Below are positions 18,401 to 26,585 of a stretch of DNA of 64,000 bases, piece after piece. Both the position numbers and the translations under genes were made by a program. Position 1 is the first letter of the stretch; every line of letters starts with the position of its first letter. Below the pieces are notes generated by a model that saw nothing but the letters and a program-made list of their open reading frames with translations, was not told the DNA's origin and did not search any database. The DNA is taken from contig NZ_DATBTY010000018.1 of assembly GCF_036516575.1 (NCBI RefSeq), positions 58,259 through 122,258 of the forward strand, written 5' to 3'. The DNA comes from Cerasibacillus sp036516575 (GTDB taxonomy: Bacteria > Bacillota > Bacilli > Bacillales > Amphibacillaceae).

Positions 18401-21400
18401 GATAATGTTTTTGATGTTCAATTGGTTTGTTATGAGCATCTTTGATAGTGATCTTCGGCATATCTGCGTCAATTGTAAATACCGCTTTTTGACTTTTTGC
18501 TTCATTTCCAGCCTTATCCGTCGCACTGAGATGGATTTCATAATCTCCATCATCTTTAAAAATATAGGTTAGTTCTGACTCCGCAGCCAATTTCCACCAA
18601 TTATTTCCTTCTGGATGACCCTTAACGACTTCGTCCGTTATATCTTTTCCATCTTTCTTAACTTCAAAATTGACTTGATTTGATTCATAATATTTCTCTT
18701 CAACCGTAACTGTTACTTTTTGTTTGTCTTGACTAAAACGGACGACATCACTAATATGCAGTTTTGGTGCTGTCTTATCAATTACAAAGTCAAGCCTCTC
18801 AGTTGATGGTTGATTGTTAGCCATATCTTGAGCCACAATGGTTAATTCATATATGCCTTCTTCAGAGAATGTATGCTTTAGGACTGCCTTATTCTCACTG
18901 AATTCAAGTTGACCGACATCATATGACTTACCATCTTTTTGCGCGGTGACATATGTGTTATCTTCATCTGCATCCAAATAGCCCCCGATAATTTCAATCG
19001 TTGTCTCACGATTATTATGATAATGCTCACTATTATTGACACCGTTTACTTTAATAATTGGACCTTTTGTTTGGATGACAAAAGGAAGTGAGGTAACGAC
19101 GTGATTATTTCCAGCTCTATCAGTTACTTCTACTTTAACTTTATAAACTCCATCAGTAACAAAGTGGCGAGTCGCTGTATGAAGGTTTCCTCTTGTGCTC
19201 CATCTTGAAAATTTGTCTTGTTCCACCTCGGAAAACTTACCATCAAGTTCATCTGCATGTAGCACTGTAATACTAGCCAAATCAGAATCAAAATGAAGTT
19301 CTTCAACATTTAATGTCACAACTCTTGAGTTACTAATAATGAGCTTATCTTTGTTATCTCCTGTTGGATTAAGCGATACACCGTCTCCATCGATATCTAT
19401 TTTTGGAGCGACACGGTCAATCGTAAACGTTTCTGAATGTCTCTCGACAATACTGCCTGCTTCGTCAACAGCACGTACTGTGATCCGATAGTCGCCATCT
19501 ATTTTAAACGTTAATTCTGATGTGAACTGACCTGATTTATTTTCCTCTAATGGTGGAAAAACGATTGTATCCGATTCAATAAAGCGATTATGTTCATCTT
19601 TTTCATAGACGATTATTCTCGTTTCATCTTTTTTAAGATGCTTTTCGGAAATTTGAACAGTAACCGTTTTTTCTTTTGAATAGTCAGCTTTTACTTCTTC
19701 CCCATCTGCTTCAACAATGGCTATCTCAGGTGGCGTTCGGTCAATTGTAAACACTTCGGAAGTCGCGGATGTTGTATTTCCAGCCATATCTTTAGCAGTT
19801 GTTTTAATACGATATGTTCCTTCTGTTTTAAAATGAACCGTTGCTTGATGTTCTCCATTATTTCCTTTAAAATCAGGGAATGTATCATCTAAGTCTTGTT
19901 CCCATGTCCCGTCAGTGTTTTTCTTTTCAACTGTGACAACTGTTTTTTCTGTGTCAAGATGTCGTTCTTCTATTTTTACAGTGACTAATTTTTCTTCACT
20001 CATATCGCCAATTAATTCCGTATCGCGTCCCTGCATATAACGAACAACTGGTTTTGTACTGTCAATTGTAAAGGCTGATGACAGTCGACGCTTATTATTT
20101 CCAGGCTCTTCCTCTACTTCAATATCAAGCGTATATTGACCATCTTCACTGAATGGTTCAGGCCATTCATATTCAAATTCAAAATCATTGATATCTATGT
20201 CTTTTGATTCTAAAATTTGACCGTCTTTTTTCATAGTTATCTGAGCTGATTTCATATTCAAACTATTTTTCAGCTGAAGCGTTAGATCGAATGGCTTGCT
20301 GAAGAATTCCCCTTCTTCCATCTCGTCACCATTCGCTAAGACAGTCAACTCAGGTCCATGATTATTAATAAAGAACGTGATTTCCTTTTCACTAACATTC
20401 CCTGCTCGGTCAGTTACTTTAATAAATAATTTGTAGCGACCATCTTCTTCGACATCGAGTGTATATGTCTTTTTCTCATGATCCTCTATTAGATTAATAT
20501 TTTTCTTTTCGCCATCTTTTTCTAGTTGAATCACTAGTTTTTCAGGATTAAAATTTGCCTCCGATATCGTCATAACGATATGTGGTGTTTGTGGTCTGCC
20601 TTTGCGATCTGGAACAAAAATCTCTTTATCTTTAACACCGGTCATGTTGATTTCTGGAGCTGTCACGTCACGATTGACTTTAAATGTAATCGAATTATTT
20701 CCAGTGCGCCCTGGTAATCCCCACTCATTATCTTCTGGAATCGATATTTCAAATTCAAATGCCCCTTCAGATCTTAAATTTCTTGTTGGGGTAGCAGTCA
20801 CTTGGAATTTCCCTTCAAATTGATTTGTTTCTTCATTTATAATTGGTTTTATCTCTGTATTCATTTCACCACGAAAAGGATAGATTCCTTTTACAGTGAA
20901 AGGCACCTTTTTAGCTGGATTTTCTTCTACACTCGTTTGTGTCGGAGTTTTTTTCAACGTTTGTTTTGTTTCCGTCGCCACTTTCGTCACTTCTGTTTTT
21001 GGTTTACCTTCGACCTTTCCAACTGCATCAGACGATTTTTCTACCTGTTCTTTCCCCTCATCTACTGGTCGAGAATCTGTGGTAGATGAATTTTCTTGTT
21101 CTTCATCGTCTACTGGCTCCTCTCCAGTTTCGGATTCAACTGCTTCTTCTGATGTTCCTTCTCTCTCTGGGGAAGTTGGCTCCGCTGATGTATCACTTTC
21201 TTCAGGTTCGGAAGGCTTTTCTGACTCAGTCCCATCTTCAGGATTTTCCGGTGTACTTTCATCTCCTGGCTTACTTGGTTCTTCCGGATTGTTAGCACTA
21301 TCCCCAGGACTAGTCGGTTCTTCTCCCTTTTCACCACCAACTCCTTGGAATTCCTCACTTAAATCAACGATAAAAGACACAGAATCTTTATTCGTGTACC

Positions 21401-21590
21401 AATTTGGTGCTTCATTATTTACATTCCACTCTGAGTTATTATAAACAACTTTCATATGCAATTTGTCTGCTGATAAAACGGTCGTCGCAAAAATAATAGC
21501 CGATAAAAAGGCAATCATAAGTACAGAAATCCATACAGCTTTCTTATTTTTTTGATAAGTCTTTTTATATTTCATAATCATCTCGGCCAT
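15402..21590 (-). CDS. Giant surface protein with about 17 Ig-like repeats, membrane anchored
   Basis: 2062 residues. Order: cytoplasmic Lys-rich N-terminus and one membrane helix (residues 19-40, VWISVLMIAFLSAIIF), a short globular part, an acidic Pro/Ser/Glu linker (about 85-225), about 17 repeats of roughly 95-110 residues, a C-terminal membrane helix (FYGSLVGIFIAVLLAGILLAL) and the tail KRRKDDDSEVGVEEAS. Each repeat closes with a Y-x-L-x-V-x-A-x-D-x-A-G-N pattern and the linker FTID-x-x-x-P, as in bacterial Ig-like/cadherin-like folds. No LPXTG sorting motif is seen. GGAGGAG lies 7 bases before the ATG, which follows the stop of the ETALL gene by one base, so the two are translationally coupled. 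Likely an adhesin or envelope load-bearing element under control of the operon's kinase; this is inference. Confidence 0.85.
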   Translation of the reverse strand: MAEMIMKYKKTYQKNKKAVWISVLMIAFLSAIIFATTVLSADKLHMKVVYNNSEWNVNNEAPNWYTNKDSVSFIVDLSEEFQGVGGEKGEEPTSPGDSANNPEEPSKPGDESTPENPEDGTESEKPSEPEESDTSAEPTSPEREGTSEEAVESETGEEPVDDEEQENSSTTDSRPVDEGKEQVEKSSDAVGKVEGKPKTEVTKVATETKQTLKKTPTQTSVEENPAKKVPFTVKGIYPFRGEMNTEIKPIINEETNQFEGKFQVTATPTRNLRSEGAFEFEISIPEDNEWGLPGRTGNNSITFKVNRDVTAPEINMTGVKDKEIFVPDRKGRPQTPHIVMTISEANFNPEKLVIQLEKDGEKKNINLIEDHEKKTYTLDVEEDGRYKLFIKVTDRAGNVSEKEITFFINNHGPELTVLANGDEMEEGEFFSKPFDLTLQLKNSLNMKSAQITMKKDGQILESKDIDINDFEFEYEWPEPFSEDGQYTLDIEVEEEPGNNKRRLSSAFTIDSTKPVVRYMQGRDTELIGDMSEEKLVTVKIEERHLDTEKTVVTVEKKNTDGTWEQDLDDTFPDFKGNNGEHQATVHFKTEGTYRIKTTAKDMAGNTTSATSEVFTIDRTPPEIAIVEADGEEVKADYSKEKTVTVQISEKHLKKDETRIIVYEKDEHNRFIESDTIVFPPLEENKSGQFTSELTFKIDGDYRITVRAVDEAGSIVERHSETFTIDRVAPKIDIDGDGVSLNPTGDNKDKLIISNSRVVTLNVEELHFDSDLASITVLHADELDGKFSEVEQDKFSRWSTRGNLHTATRHFVTDGVYKVKVEVTDRAGNNHVVTSLPFVIQTKGPIIKVNGVNNSEHYHNNRETTIEIIGGYLDADEDNTYVTAQKDGKSYDVGQLEFSENKAVLKHTFSEEGIYELTIVAQDMANNQPSTERLDFVIDKTAPKLHISDVVRFSQDKQKVTVTVEEKYYESNQVNFEVKKDGKDITDEVVKGHPEGNNWWKLAAESELTYIFKDDGDYEIHLSATDKAGNEAKSQKAVFTIDADMPKITIKDAHNKPIEHQKHYPNAQDVTVEIKDNNLEEALIEATRDGKVYNIEEDFEEKGNKALLTHTFSKNGEYELKVTAKDKSGNSARETVTFTIDQVDPKISLDHNITNDVTKDYINKLGINQFIKIGVTERHVKSKSVTVTYTDLDGKRETWRGRDVGEWSNPDKNHRYQFKLENGLFNKDGDYQLTVKVEDYAGRATTKSADFTVDNKKPKISLSKINRYNNTGQTVTVTVTEHNYKKNNVKVRVTTPDGVKPEYKWVNEDKTSKLPIAFNHDGTYTLEVEAIDDAGNRAQDAVTFTIDQVKPKLSIRGIDNTDEIKHYRQSKRVTFEVTDKHLDPNNTILSVKKRNRSTGKMENVNVGNMSMSKTKASLTHTFTSEGEYTVELSATDKAGNRAEPKKITFIIDKTAPTLSIDGIKDGAFYPASRQVTVRVNETNYNTNNVQFTVTKNGADITQRVEKKAGGPGWRTARTNSTLQYNFNEDGFYMIQISAKDRAGNVAKTVKKSFIIDTKKPVIDITGVKNGEHYNTNKKVQVMIKDVNFDKNTIRVTRNGQHYSVGGFSITNHRYSDSIASLAHTFSQEGDYEIFVEAIDRAGNREQARMSFTIDKTSPKITPKVKGENRVIKDGEYINRIITPEFVLDESEDKIVSVTLNGGKNIAGKIPVSSKEMAYNYNVVARDKAGNETKLKVSFTIDTTKPKLHIHHLLREPLKGGFFNKKISPIVTYSDKHLDKKRTSVTLNKRPFGGTPRLNNAGDFELSEELKNEGHYTLKAVITDLANNISQQSVHMTLDKTNPKIIFSEPINGKYFNEVIIPEFEIFNELSDYEIIALTLNGEPYELGDPIDKDGKYVLSIEVKDQAGNIARQSFEFIIDMTPPKIEFTGAKDDETYHNPVKVEVSVVNPEDWITSITKNGDVLEGEIIEKTTDGKPTKVRLNFSDIANYNISVEAEDTAGNKGEKSVEFSIAEQSALTKWFENKTVFYGSLVGIFIAVLLAGILLALKRRKDDDSEVGVEEAS

Positions 21591-21591
21591 G

Positions 21592-22287
21592 TCATCTCTC
21601 CTCCCCTATAATATGTTTTGAATGGACAATGATAATGTTTTTCTGCAAGATAAAATCATTATCTTCCTCTTCTAAAAGTGCCGTTTCATCATCTGTTAAA
21701 AGAGTTGTTTCATCAGCGTCATCTAACAGCATTGTTTCCTCGACTGTACCATTTAACAATGCCGTTTCTTCCATTTCATCTTCTAATAAGGCGGTTTCGC
21801 CATAATCACCATTTTGCAGTAACTCCGTTTCTTCATATCCTTCATTCACCAATTGGGCAGTTTCATGTGCCGCATCTTCCTGTAATAACTCAGTTTCTTC
21901 TACTTCATTTAATAATGCGGTTTCATCCGATTCATTCGTACGATTCACATGCTGTAATTTAATCGGTGTAGACTGGTTCACTGGCGCAGCAGATTGAGCC
22001 TGTCCAATAGCGATTGGCTTTAACGAACCAGACCGTTCAGTATATGATTGGTGTCCTGTCGTATATTGTTTGCGAATTCGAATGCTTTCTGATGTTTGCC
22101 TTAGACTCCCACTCGTTTGTAAATGGTACACTTCAAGCTGTTCACGCGTCTTTTTTCGAATTCGAAGCCCTGTTAAATCTTCAAATACTTCAATGATTTG
22201 TAGACGGATAAACAAAAATATGACTAATGGAAGGGAGAGAAATATACCAATTAGGCCACCATAAAACATGATTTGATATGTCATCAT
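21592..22287 (-). CDS. Membrane protein with nine E-T-x-L-L motifs, putative kinase substrate
   Basis: 231 residues. One N-terminal membrane helix (about residues 4-26, IMFYGGLIGIFLSLPLVIFLFI), a basic juxtamembrane part, then an acidic tail (about 125-215) with nine spaced copies of E-T-x-x-L: ETALL (four), ETELL (two), ETAQL, ETMLL and ETTLL. Such Thr motifs in acidic context resemble repeated phosphoacceptor or FHA-binding sites found next to bacterial Ser/Thr kinases; that reading is inference. I know no family name for it. The gene starts 8 bases after the kinase stop codon, with AGGGGGAG upstream, and runs into the Ig-repeat gene with a one-base gap. Confidence 0.75.
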   Translation of the reverse strand: MMTYQIMFYGGLIGIFLSLPLVIFLFIRLQIIEVFEDLTGLRIRKKTREQLEVYHLQTSGSLRQTSESIRIRKQYTTGHQSYTERSGSLKPIAIGQAQSAAPVNQSTPIKLQHVNRTNESDETALLNEVEETELLQEDAAHETAQLVNEGYEETELLQNGDYGETALLEDEMEETALLNGTVEETMLLDDADETTLLTDDETALLEEEDNDFILQKNIIIVHSKHIIGEER

Positions 22288-22295
22288 ACTCCCCC

Positions 22296-24257
22296 TCACT
22301 TACTTGTTAGTTGATTAAATCTTGTCAGCAACTTTTTGAATCCTTCATCTTTATCAATATCATTTATTTCCCTAGCATCATTAATAACCTGTTTAACTTT
22401 AGTAACATTTGGCTTATTTTTTTCTACCTCGATATCTATTAATAAGTTCCCTAATTTGACATAGGCTTGTATGTTTTCAGGATAGGCTTGGATCGTTTGT
22501 CGAAATTGCGCTTCGGCTTCATCACTTCTCTCCATTTCTTGTAAAATAACGCCAATTGTAACCAAAATATCTTCCTTTTCATCATCATCTACTCGATCTA
22601 GCAACATTTGATAGTGCTCAATTGCTAGTGAAAAATCTGAATGTGACGCTTCTCTATCGGTTACAGCCCCATCGGTTTGATAGAGCTGATCAAACCCTCG
22701 GCTGTAATATGATTGGGCCAATTTTCTTTCAAAACTCAAATCATACCAAGCACGTAATGACTCATCATCGATTAAAGACAATACCTTTGTGGCTTTATCA
22801 ATAATCTCAATGGCTTTCGTATTTGCCTCTTGAAGATGTGCTTTATAAGAAATATAGATATTTACGAGAGCATGATAGTTTTCAATTTTTTTCACATCGT
22901 TGGGCAATGAATCATTGTATGACTCAAAGGCAGACAGCTCTTTCGAAAAATCAGCAAAATTAATCTCTAATTGGCTCATTGCTGTCGCTAATGTTTTGTA
23001 ATATTTAACTGCCGGTACCTCTTCCTCATCGATTTGTTTAAAATAATCGAGGGCTTGTTGATAATCATTTTGATAATCAAAATATGTCATTCCCACTTTA
23101 TAGAGTACTTCTTGATTCTTATGCGTATTGCCATATTTATCTTTTATATATGTCTCTACAATATCGAGTCCTTCATCAACTTTTTCTGTGTTAATAAAAA
23201 TATTCAGTAAATTTATGTACGCTTCAGATCGCTTATGGTCCAAATCAATCGCTTCTTGCAGTAAATGAATTGCATCAGACTCACGTTCAGCAACAACTTC
23301 TTGATTGGCTTGATTAATAAGTCGTGTATAATCTTGAAATAATTCCTTTTGCATTCCGTTATAACCAAGAACAGTAGATGTTGTAAATAAAATTAAAAAG
23401 ACAGTCGGTATGATAAATTGCATCAATTTTTTATAAAGGATTTTTTTATACCCTTGAGTAAGTTTTTCAATATTTTCCAAGTCGATTAATAGGTCAGCAC
23501 ATGATTGATAACGGTTTTCTGGTTCTGCTTGTGTACAAACACTAATGATATATTCCAATCCTTCTGGCAATGTCGAATCCCAATACCGAATCGGCTTCAC
23601 TTCAAACGGGGGATCATTTAATGTCTTTCCTGTAATTAAATGGTAGAGTGTCAGCCCCAAGCTATAAATATCTGTCCGTACATCTGTCTGCTTTCCGGAG
23701 ATTTGCTCTGGTGCCGCATATGCTTTAGTCCCTAGATTTGTTGTATCGGTCGATTGCTCCTCTTTGTATTCCCGAGCGATTCCAAAGTCGATTAATTTAA
23801 TATTGCCATCTGGTGTGAGCATAATATTATCCGGCTTCATATCACGATAAATAATCGGATTCGGCTTACGCGTGTGCAAATAATGCAGCACATCGGCAAG
23901 CTGCTTCGCCCATTCAATCACATCATCTGCTGACTGAATTCCTTCACGCGCCATTTTATCTTTTAACGACTCCCCTTCGATATAATCCATCACAACATAT
24001 ATATCACCGGAAGATTCGATAATGTCATAAATCCGTGGAAGGGCATGGTGATCTAATTTTTTTAAAAGATTCGCTTCAACGACCAAACTATGGACGAGAA
24101 TTTCATTGCGAAATTTGTCCCGCTTCCGGATGTCTTTAATAACAAGCGATTTATTCAGACGATTATCCATCGCCAAATAAACAACACTCATTCCACCACG
24201 GCCAATCTCTTTCAATACTTCATAACGCTTGTCAACGACATCACCAATCTTTAGCAT
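22296..24257 (-). CDS. Transmembrane Ser/Thr protein kinase with extracellular TPR domain
   Basis: 653 residues. Kinase domain about 12-275: glycine loop GRGGMS (19-24), catalytic Lys41 in LVIKDI, IYRDMKPDN (Asp139; YRD replaces HRD), DFG at 157-159, activation end GTKAYAAPEQ. One membrane helix at about 280-298 (FIIPTVFLILFTTSTVLGY), then about 350 extracytoplasmic residues rich in TPR-like helix pairs (for example AIHLLQEAIDLDHKRSEAYINLL and AEAQFRQTIQAYPENIQAYVKLG). It differs from PrkC/PknB, whose outer part has PASTA repeats. The start MLKIGDVVDKRYEVL is supported by AAAGGGGGGAAATCG just upstream; reading further upstream only translates the 21-bp repeat array. Partner of the PP2C gene upstream. 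Confidence 0.92.
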   Translation of the reverse strand: MLKIGDVVDKRYEVLKEIGRGGMSVVYLAMDNRLNKSLVIKDIRKRDKFRNEILVHSLVVEANLLKKLDHHALPRIYDIIESSGDIYVVMDYIEGESLKDKMAREGIQSADDVIEWAKQLADVLHYLHTRKPNPIIYRDMKPDNIMLTPDGNIKLIDFGIAREYKEEQSTDTTNLGTKAYAAPEQISGKQTDVRTDIYSLGLTLYHLITGKTLNDPPFEVKPIRYWDSTLPEGLEYIISVCTQAEPENRYQSCADLLIDLENIEKLTQGYKKILYKKLMQFIIPTVFLILFTTSTVLGYNGMQKELFQDYTRLINQANQEVVAERESDAIHLLQEAIDLDHKRSEAYINLLNIFINTEKVDEGLDIVETYIKDKYGNTHKNQEVLYKVGMTYFDYQNDYQQALDYFKQIDEEEVPAVKYYKTLATAMSQLEINFADFSKELSAFESYNDSLPNDVKKIENYHALVNIYISYKAHLQEANTKAIEIIDKATKVLSLIDDESLRAWYDLSFERKLAQSYYSRGFDQLYQTDGAVTDREASHSDFSLAIEHYQMLLDRVDDDEKEDILVTIGVILQEMERSDEAEAQFRQTIQAYPENIQAYVKLGNLLIDIEVEKNKPNVTKVKQVINDAREINDIDKDEGFKKLLTRFNQLTSK

Positions 24258-24301
24258 CGATTTCCCCCCTTTTCTGTATCCATTATAATAAACCATGTCG
24301 G

Positions 24302-24454
24302 TGCGCGATTTTGGTTTTGGCCCTGTGGCGCTCGATTTTGACCCGTCACCGCTCGATTTTGACCCATCACCGCTCGATTTTGACCCGTCACCGCTCGATT
24401 TTAGACCGTCACCGCTCGATTTTGACCCGTCACCGCTCGATTTGCAAATCGTCA
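24302..24454. repeat. 21-bp tandem repeat array (family B, locus 1)
   Basis: CGCTCGATTTT recurs at 24329, 24350, 24371, 24392, 24413 and 24434, an exact 21-base period (unit about CGCTCGATTTTGACCCGTCAC), with a divergent first copy (GCGCGATTTT) at 24303. It fills most of the 244-base gap between the PP2C stop and the kinase start. Because 21 is a multiple of three, both strands stay open, giving false reading frames. The same 21-base unit occurs at 37632-37686 and 54481-54516. Confidence 0.92.
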
Positions 24455-24501
24455 CTGAAGCTCTAAGCTCTAAGCCTAAGCCTAAGCCAACATCAAGTTT
24501 T

Positions 24502-25269
24502 CTATACAACCTTTAACAACACGGCTGATATATTATCTGTCTCATGTCTTGATTTTACTATTTCACTTAAAGTTTGGATGGCTTGTTTCATATCCGTTTC
24601 TGTTGCCTCCGTTTGCAAATAGCCGATTAATTCATCATGTGATAACTTATGATAAAATCCATCAGTACAGAGTAGGTAACTCATCCCTTGTTCGATTATA
24701 CCTTTCGTGATGACGACCTCTATCTCTTCACGGGCACCGATGCATTGGAGTAAAATATTACGTTTCGGGTGATTTCTTGCTTCTTCTGGTGTTAAATGGC
24801 CACGCGCTACCTCACGAGCTACAAATGTTTGATCCTTTGTTAGTTGAATCACTTGATTATCATCGATAGCATATGCCCGACTATCCCCCATCTGCACAAG
24901 GAAGAACGTCTTACCAAGAATAAGCAAAGCTGTCAAAGTCGTCCCTAACACAACGCCCTCTTCTTGACCATAGGAAACAATGTCGGCATTCAATTTTTCA
25001 ACCGTGTTTTCCAACTGCTGAAAAATGATCTCTTCATTGTCCTTTTCATATTCAAGAAGCTCAGGTAAATCATGTTCAAACCACTGGGAAAGTCCATAAA
25101 TCACTGTTGCACTCGCTAACTCACCATGCGACAACCCCCCCATCCCATCACAAACAACAAATAATCCGATTTCTTCTACTGGCGTCTGAGCTGTTTTAAT
25201 TAACAAAGCATCCTGATTAATATTTTTTCGTAAACCAACGTCCGTGTGATATGCAGCTAGATATGTCAT
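24502..25269 (-). CDS. PP2C-family Ser/Thr phosphatase (Stp/PrpC type)
   Basis: 255 residues, a cytoplasmic Mn/Mg-dependent phosphatase. Metal-binding motifs are in place: NQDALL near residue 18, VCDGMGGLSHGELAS near 38, GDSRAY near 128, LCTDGFY near 195 and the C-terminal TDNISAVLLKV. It presumably reverses phosphorylation by the kinase encoded next. AAAGGAG lies 7-8 bases before the ATG. It is the first gene of the operon; a 21-bp repeat array separates it from the kinase. Confidence 0.94.
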   Translation of the reverse strand: MTYLAAYHTDVGLRKNINQDALLIKTAQTPVEEIGLFVVCDGMGGLSHGELASATVIYGLSQWFEHDLPELLEYEKDNEEIIFQQLENTVEKLNADIVSYGQEEGVVLGTTLTALLILGKTFFLVQMGDSRAYAIDDNQVIQLTKDQTFVAREVARGHLTPEEARNHPKRNILLQCIGAREEIEVVITKGIIEQGMSYLLCTDGFYHKLSHDELIGYLQTEATETDMKQAIQTLSEIVKSRHETDNISAVLLKVV

Positions 25270-25840
25270 CTATGAAACTCCTTTATTAATAAATCTTTAA
25301 TAGATATATAGATATATTCACATTTGATTTATTGTTTCTAGTCGTCATTTGTTTATGATTTTATTCTTGGATTTTATATATGGATATATTGGATTGTTTG
25401 AATGATGATATTGTATGTTTTGAGTGAAAAGTTGGTGTCATTCTTGATGAGGTTATCTTGATGTTCGTCATATATCTCGACATTAATTCTGAATATCGAC
25501 AGATTGTTCGGCAATCTATAGTAACAATTTTAAAATCTATGTCTGCTATCTAGCATCAATAAGTGAAGTCATACCTGTTTCTTACAACAATTATAGCCAT
25601 ACTATTCGAAATTGTCATTGCAACGAATGAACTATTTTTCTAACCAAGATTTTACTTGTTTTATAGGTAAATAGACCTGCGAATAGGGGAATGTTAATAA
25701 TTTGAACTTATTTGTAAATTTTTGGTTAAAATATATAAAATAACTTTACAAAGATACAGGGAAAATAGGTATTTATTACTAGCGAAAAATATATTTGTAG
25801 AGAACTGTGAAGTTGTAAAGTGAAGAGGATTATGTTATAA
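25270..25840. other. AT-rich intergenic region
   Basis: A 570-base gap with no coding sequence I can support. It should hold the minus-strand promoter of the phosphatase-kinase operon near its left end; AT-rich hexamers (TATATA runs at 25300-25316) are frequent, so I do not name a single promoter. No inverted repeat stands out. Confidence 0.4.
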
Positions 25841-25872
25841 GAAAAAAGAAAGATGCACCATGCACCTTTTTA
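25841..25872 (-). terminator. Intrinsic terminator of the coiled-coil gene
   Basis: On the minus strand AAAGGTGCA-TGG-TGCATCTTT forms a 9-bp stem (one G-U) with a T run after it. Confidence 0.75.
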
Positions 25873-25884
25873 CAAAAAAGTTTA

Positions 25885-26340
25885 TTAAGATGTTGGAAAG
25901 CGTTGCTTCAACTGATATATTTCTCTTTCATGATGACCAAGTTTTTTATCAAAATACTCTAAGTCTTCTTTTCTAGCAGTTTGTTTCAGTTGCGACATCA
26001 TATTCGTGTAATACGCCGTTAATTTTCCCGTCTGTTCGAACACAAGTTGTTGCTTGGACTCTACATTAATTAATCGCTCATTCATCACGAGCTGTTTTTC
26101 TTTCATATCTTGAATATCTTTAACCATTTGCGATTGTTCTTGTTTCATTTCCGCTATTTCTTGCTTTACTCCCGTTAGTTCTTCACGCATAGCCTCTTGA
26201 TTTTGCTTTACTCCGGTTAGTTCTTCACGCATAGCCTCTTGACTTTGCTTTACTCCGGTCAGTTCTTCATGCATGGCTTGTTGATTCTTTTTTATATCTG
26301 TTATATCATCTGAGATTTTCTTCAACAGCTGCTCGACCAT
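25885..26340 (-). CDS. Coiled-coil protein with 14-residue repeats
   Basis: 151 residues, no membrane segment. Three consecutive 14-residue units (pattern QEAMREELTGVKQ-N/S) at about residues 18-60, followed by further heptad-like sequence (EIAEMKQEQSQMVKDIQDMKEK) and a C-terminal helix with KKLGHHEREIYQLKQRF. This predicts a long parallel coiled coil. It resembles small unnamed Bacillus coiled-coil proteins; function unknown. AAAGGGGTGATATA precedes the ATG. Monocistronic with its own terminator. Confidence 0.78.
   Translation of the reverse strand: MVEQLLKKISDDITDIKKNQQAMHEELTGVKQSQEAMREELTGVKQNQEAMREELTGVKQEIAEMKQEQSQMVKDIQDMKEKQLVMNERLINVESKQQLVFEQTGKLTAYYTNMMSQLKQTARKEDLEYFDKKLGHHEREIYQLKQRFPTS
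26161..26287. repeat. 42-bp direct repeats inside the coiled-coil gene
   Basis: TTGCTTTACTCC recurs at 26161, 26203 and 26245, a 42-base period, with only a few base changes between copies. The near identity at DNA level points to recent in-frame duplication. Confidence 0.85.
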
Positions 26341-26552
26341 TATATCACCCCTTTCATGTCTATTTTAATGATAAGTGCCCTCACATTTTATTACCCAATT
26401 CATTTCATTCTTAAACGTCTTTTTTAATATCTATTTCTCATATTATAACACATTACTTTTTATTAAAATAAATTGTTTTCTCTTGCTCACATGTGAGCCA
26501 GTTCACATTGCAAAAGGGATAGAGATAGTAACTAAACAGCAAAATTCGCACC

Positions 26553-26583
26553 AAAAAACTCAGCCAAACTGACTGGCTGAGTT
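26553..26583 (-). terminator. Intrinsic terminator of the ABC exporter operon
   Basis: On the minus strand ACTCAGCCA pairs with TGGCTGAGT across a 6-base loop, followed by six T residues. Confidence 0.88.
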
Positions 26584-26585
26584 CA

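Noticed and set aside
20896..21444. 182-codon plus-strand frame rich in Ser
   Set aside because: It is the antisense of the acidic Pro/Ser/Glu linker of the Ig-repeat protein; no binding site or family likeness.
15402..21590. LPXTG-anchored adhesin
   Set aside because: The C-terminus has a membrane helix and a charged tail but no LPXTG-like motif before it, so anchoring is by membrane helices.
24258..24509. N-terminal extension of the kinase through SSGDG repeats, and an opposite-strand frame of LDFDPSP repeats
   Set aside because: Both only translate the 21-bp array, which stays open because its length is a multiple of three. The kinase has a strong binding site at its canonical start (24257).
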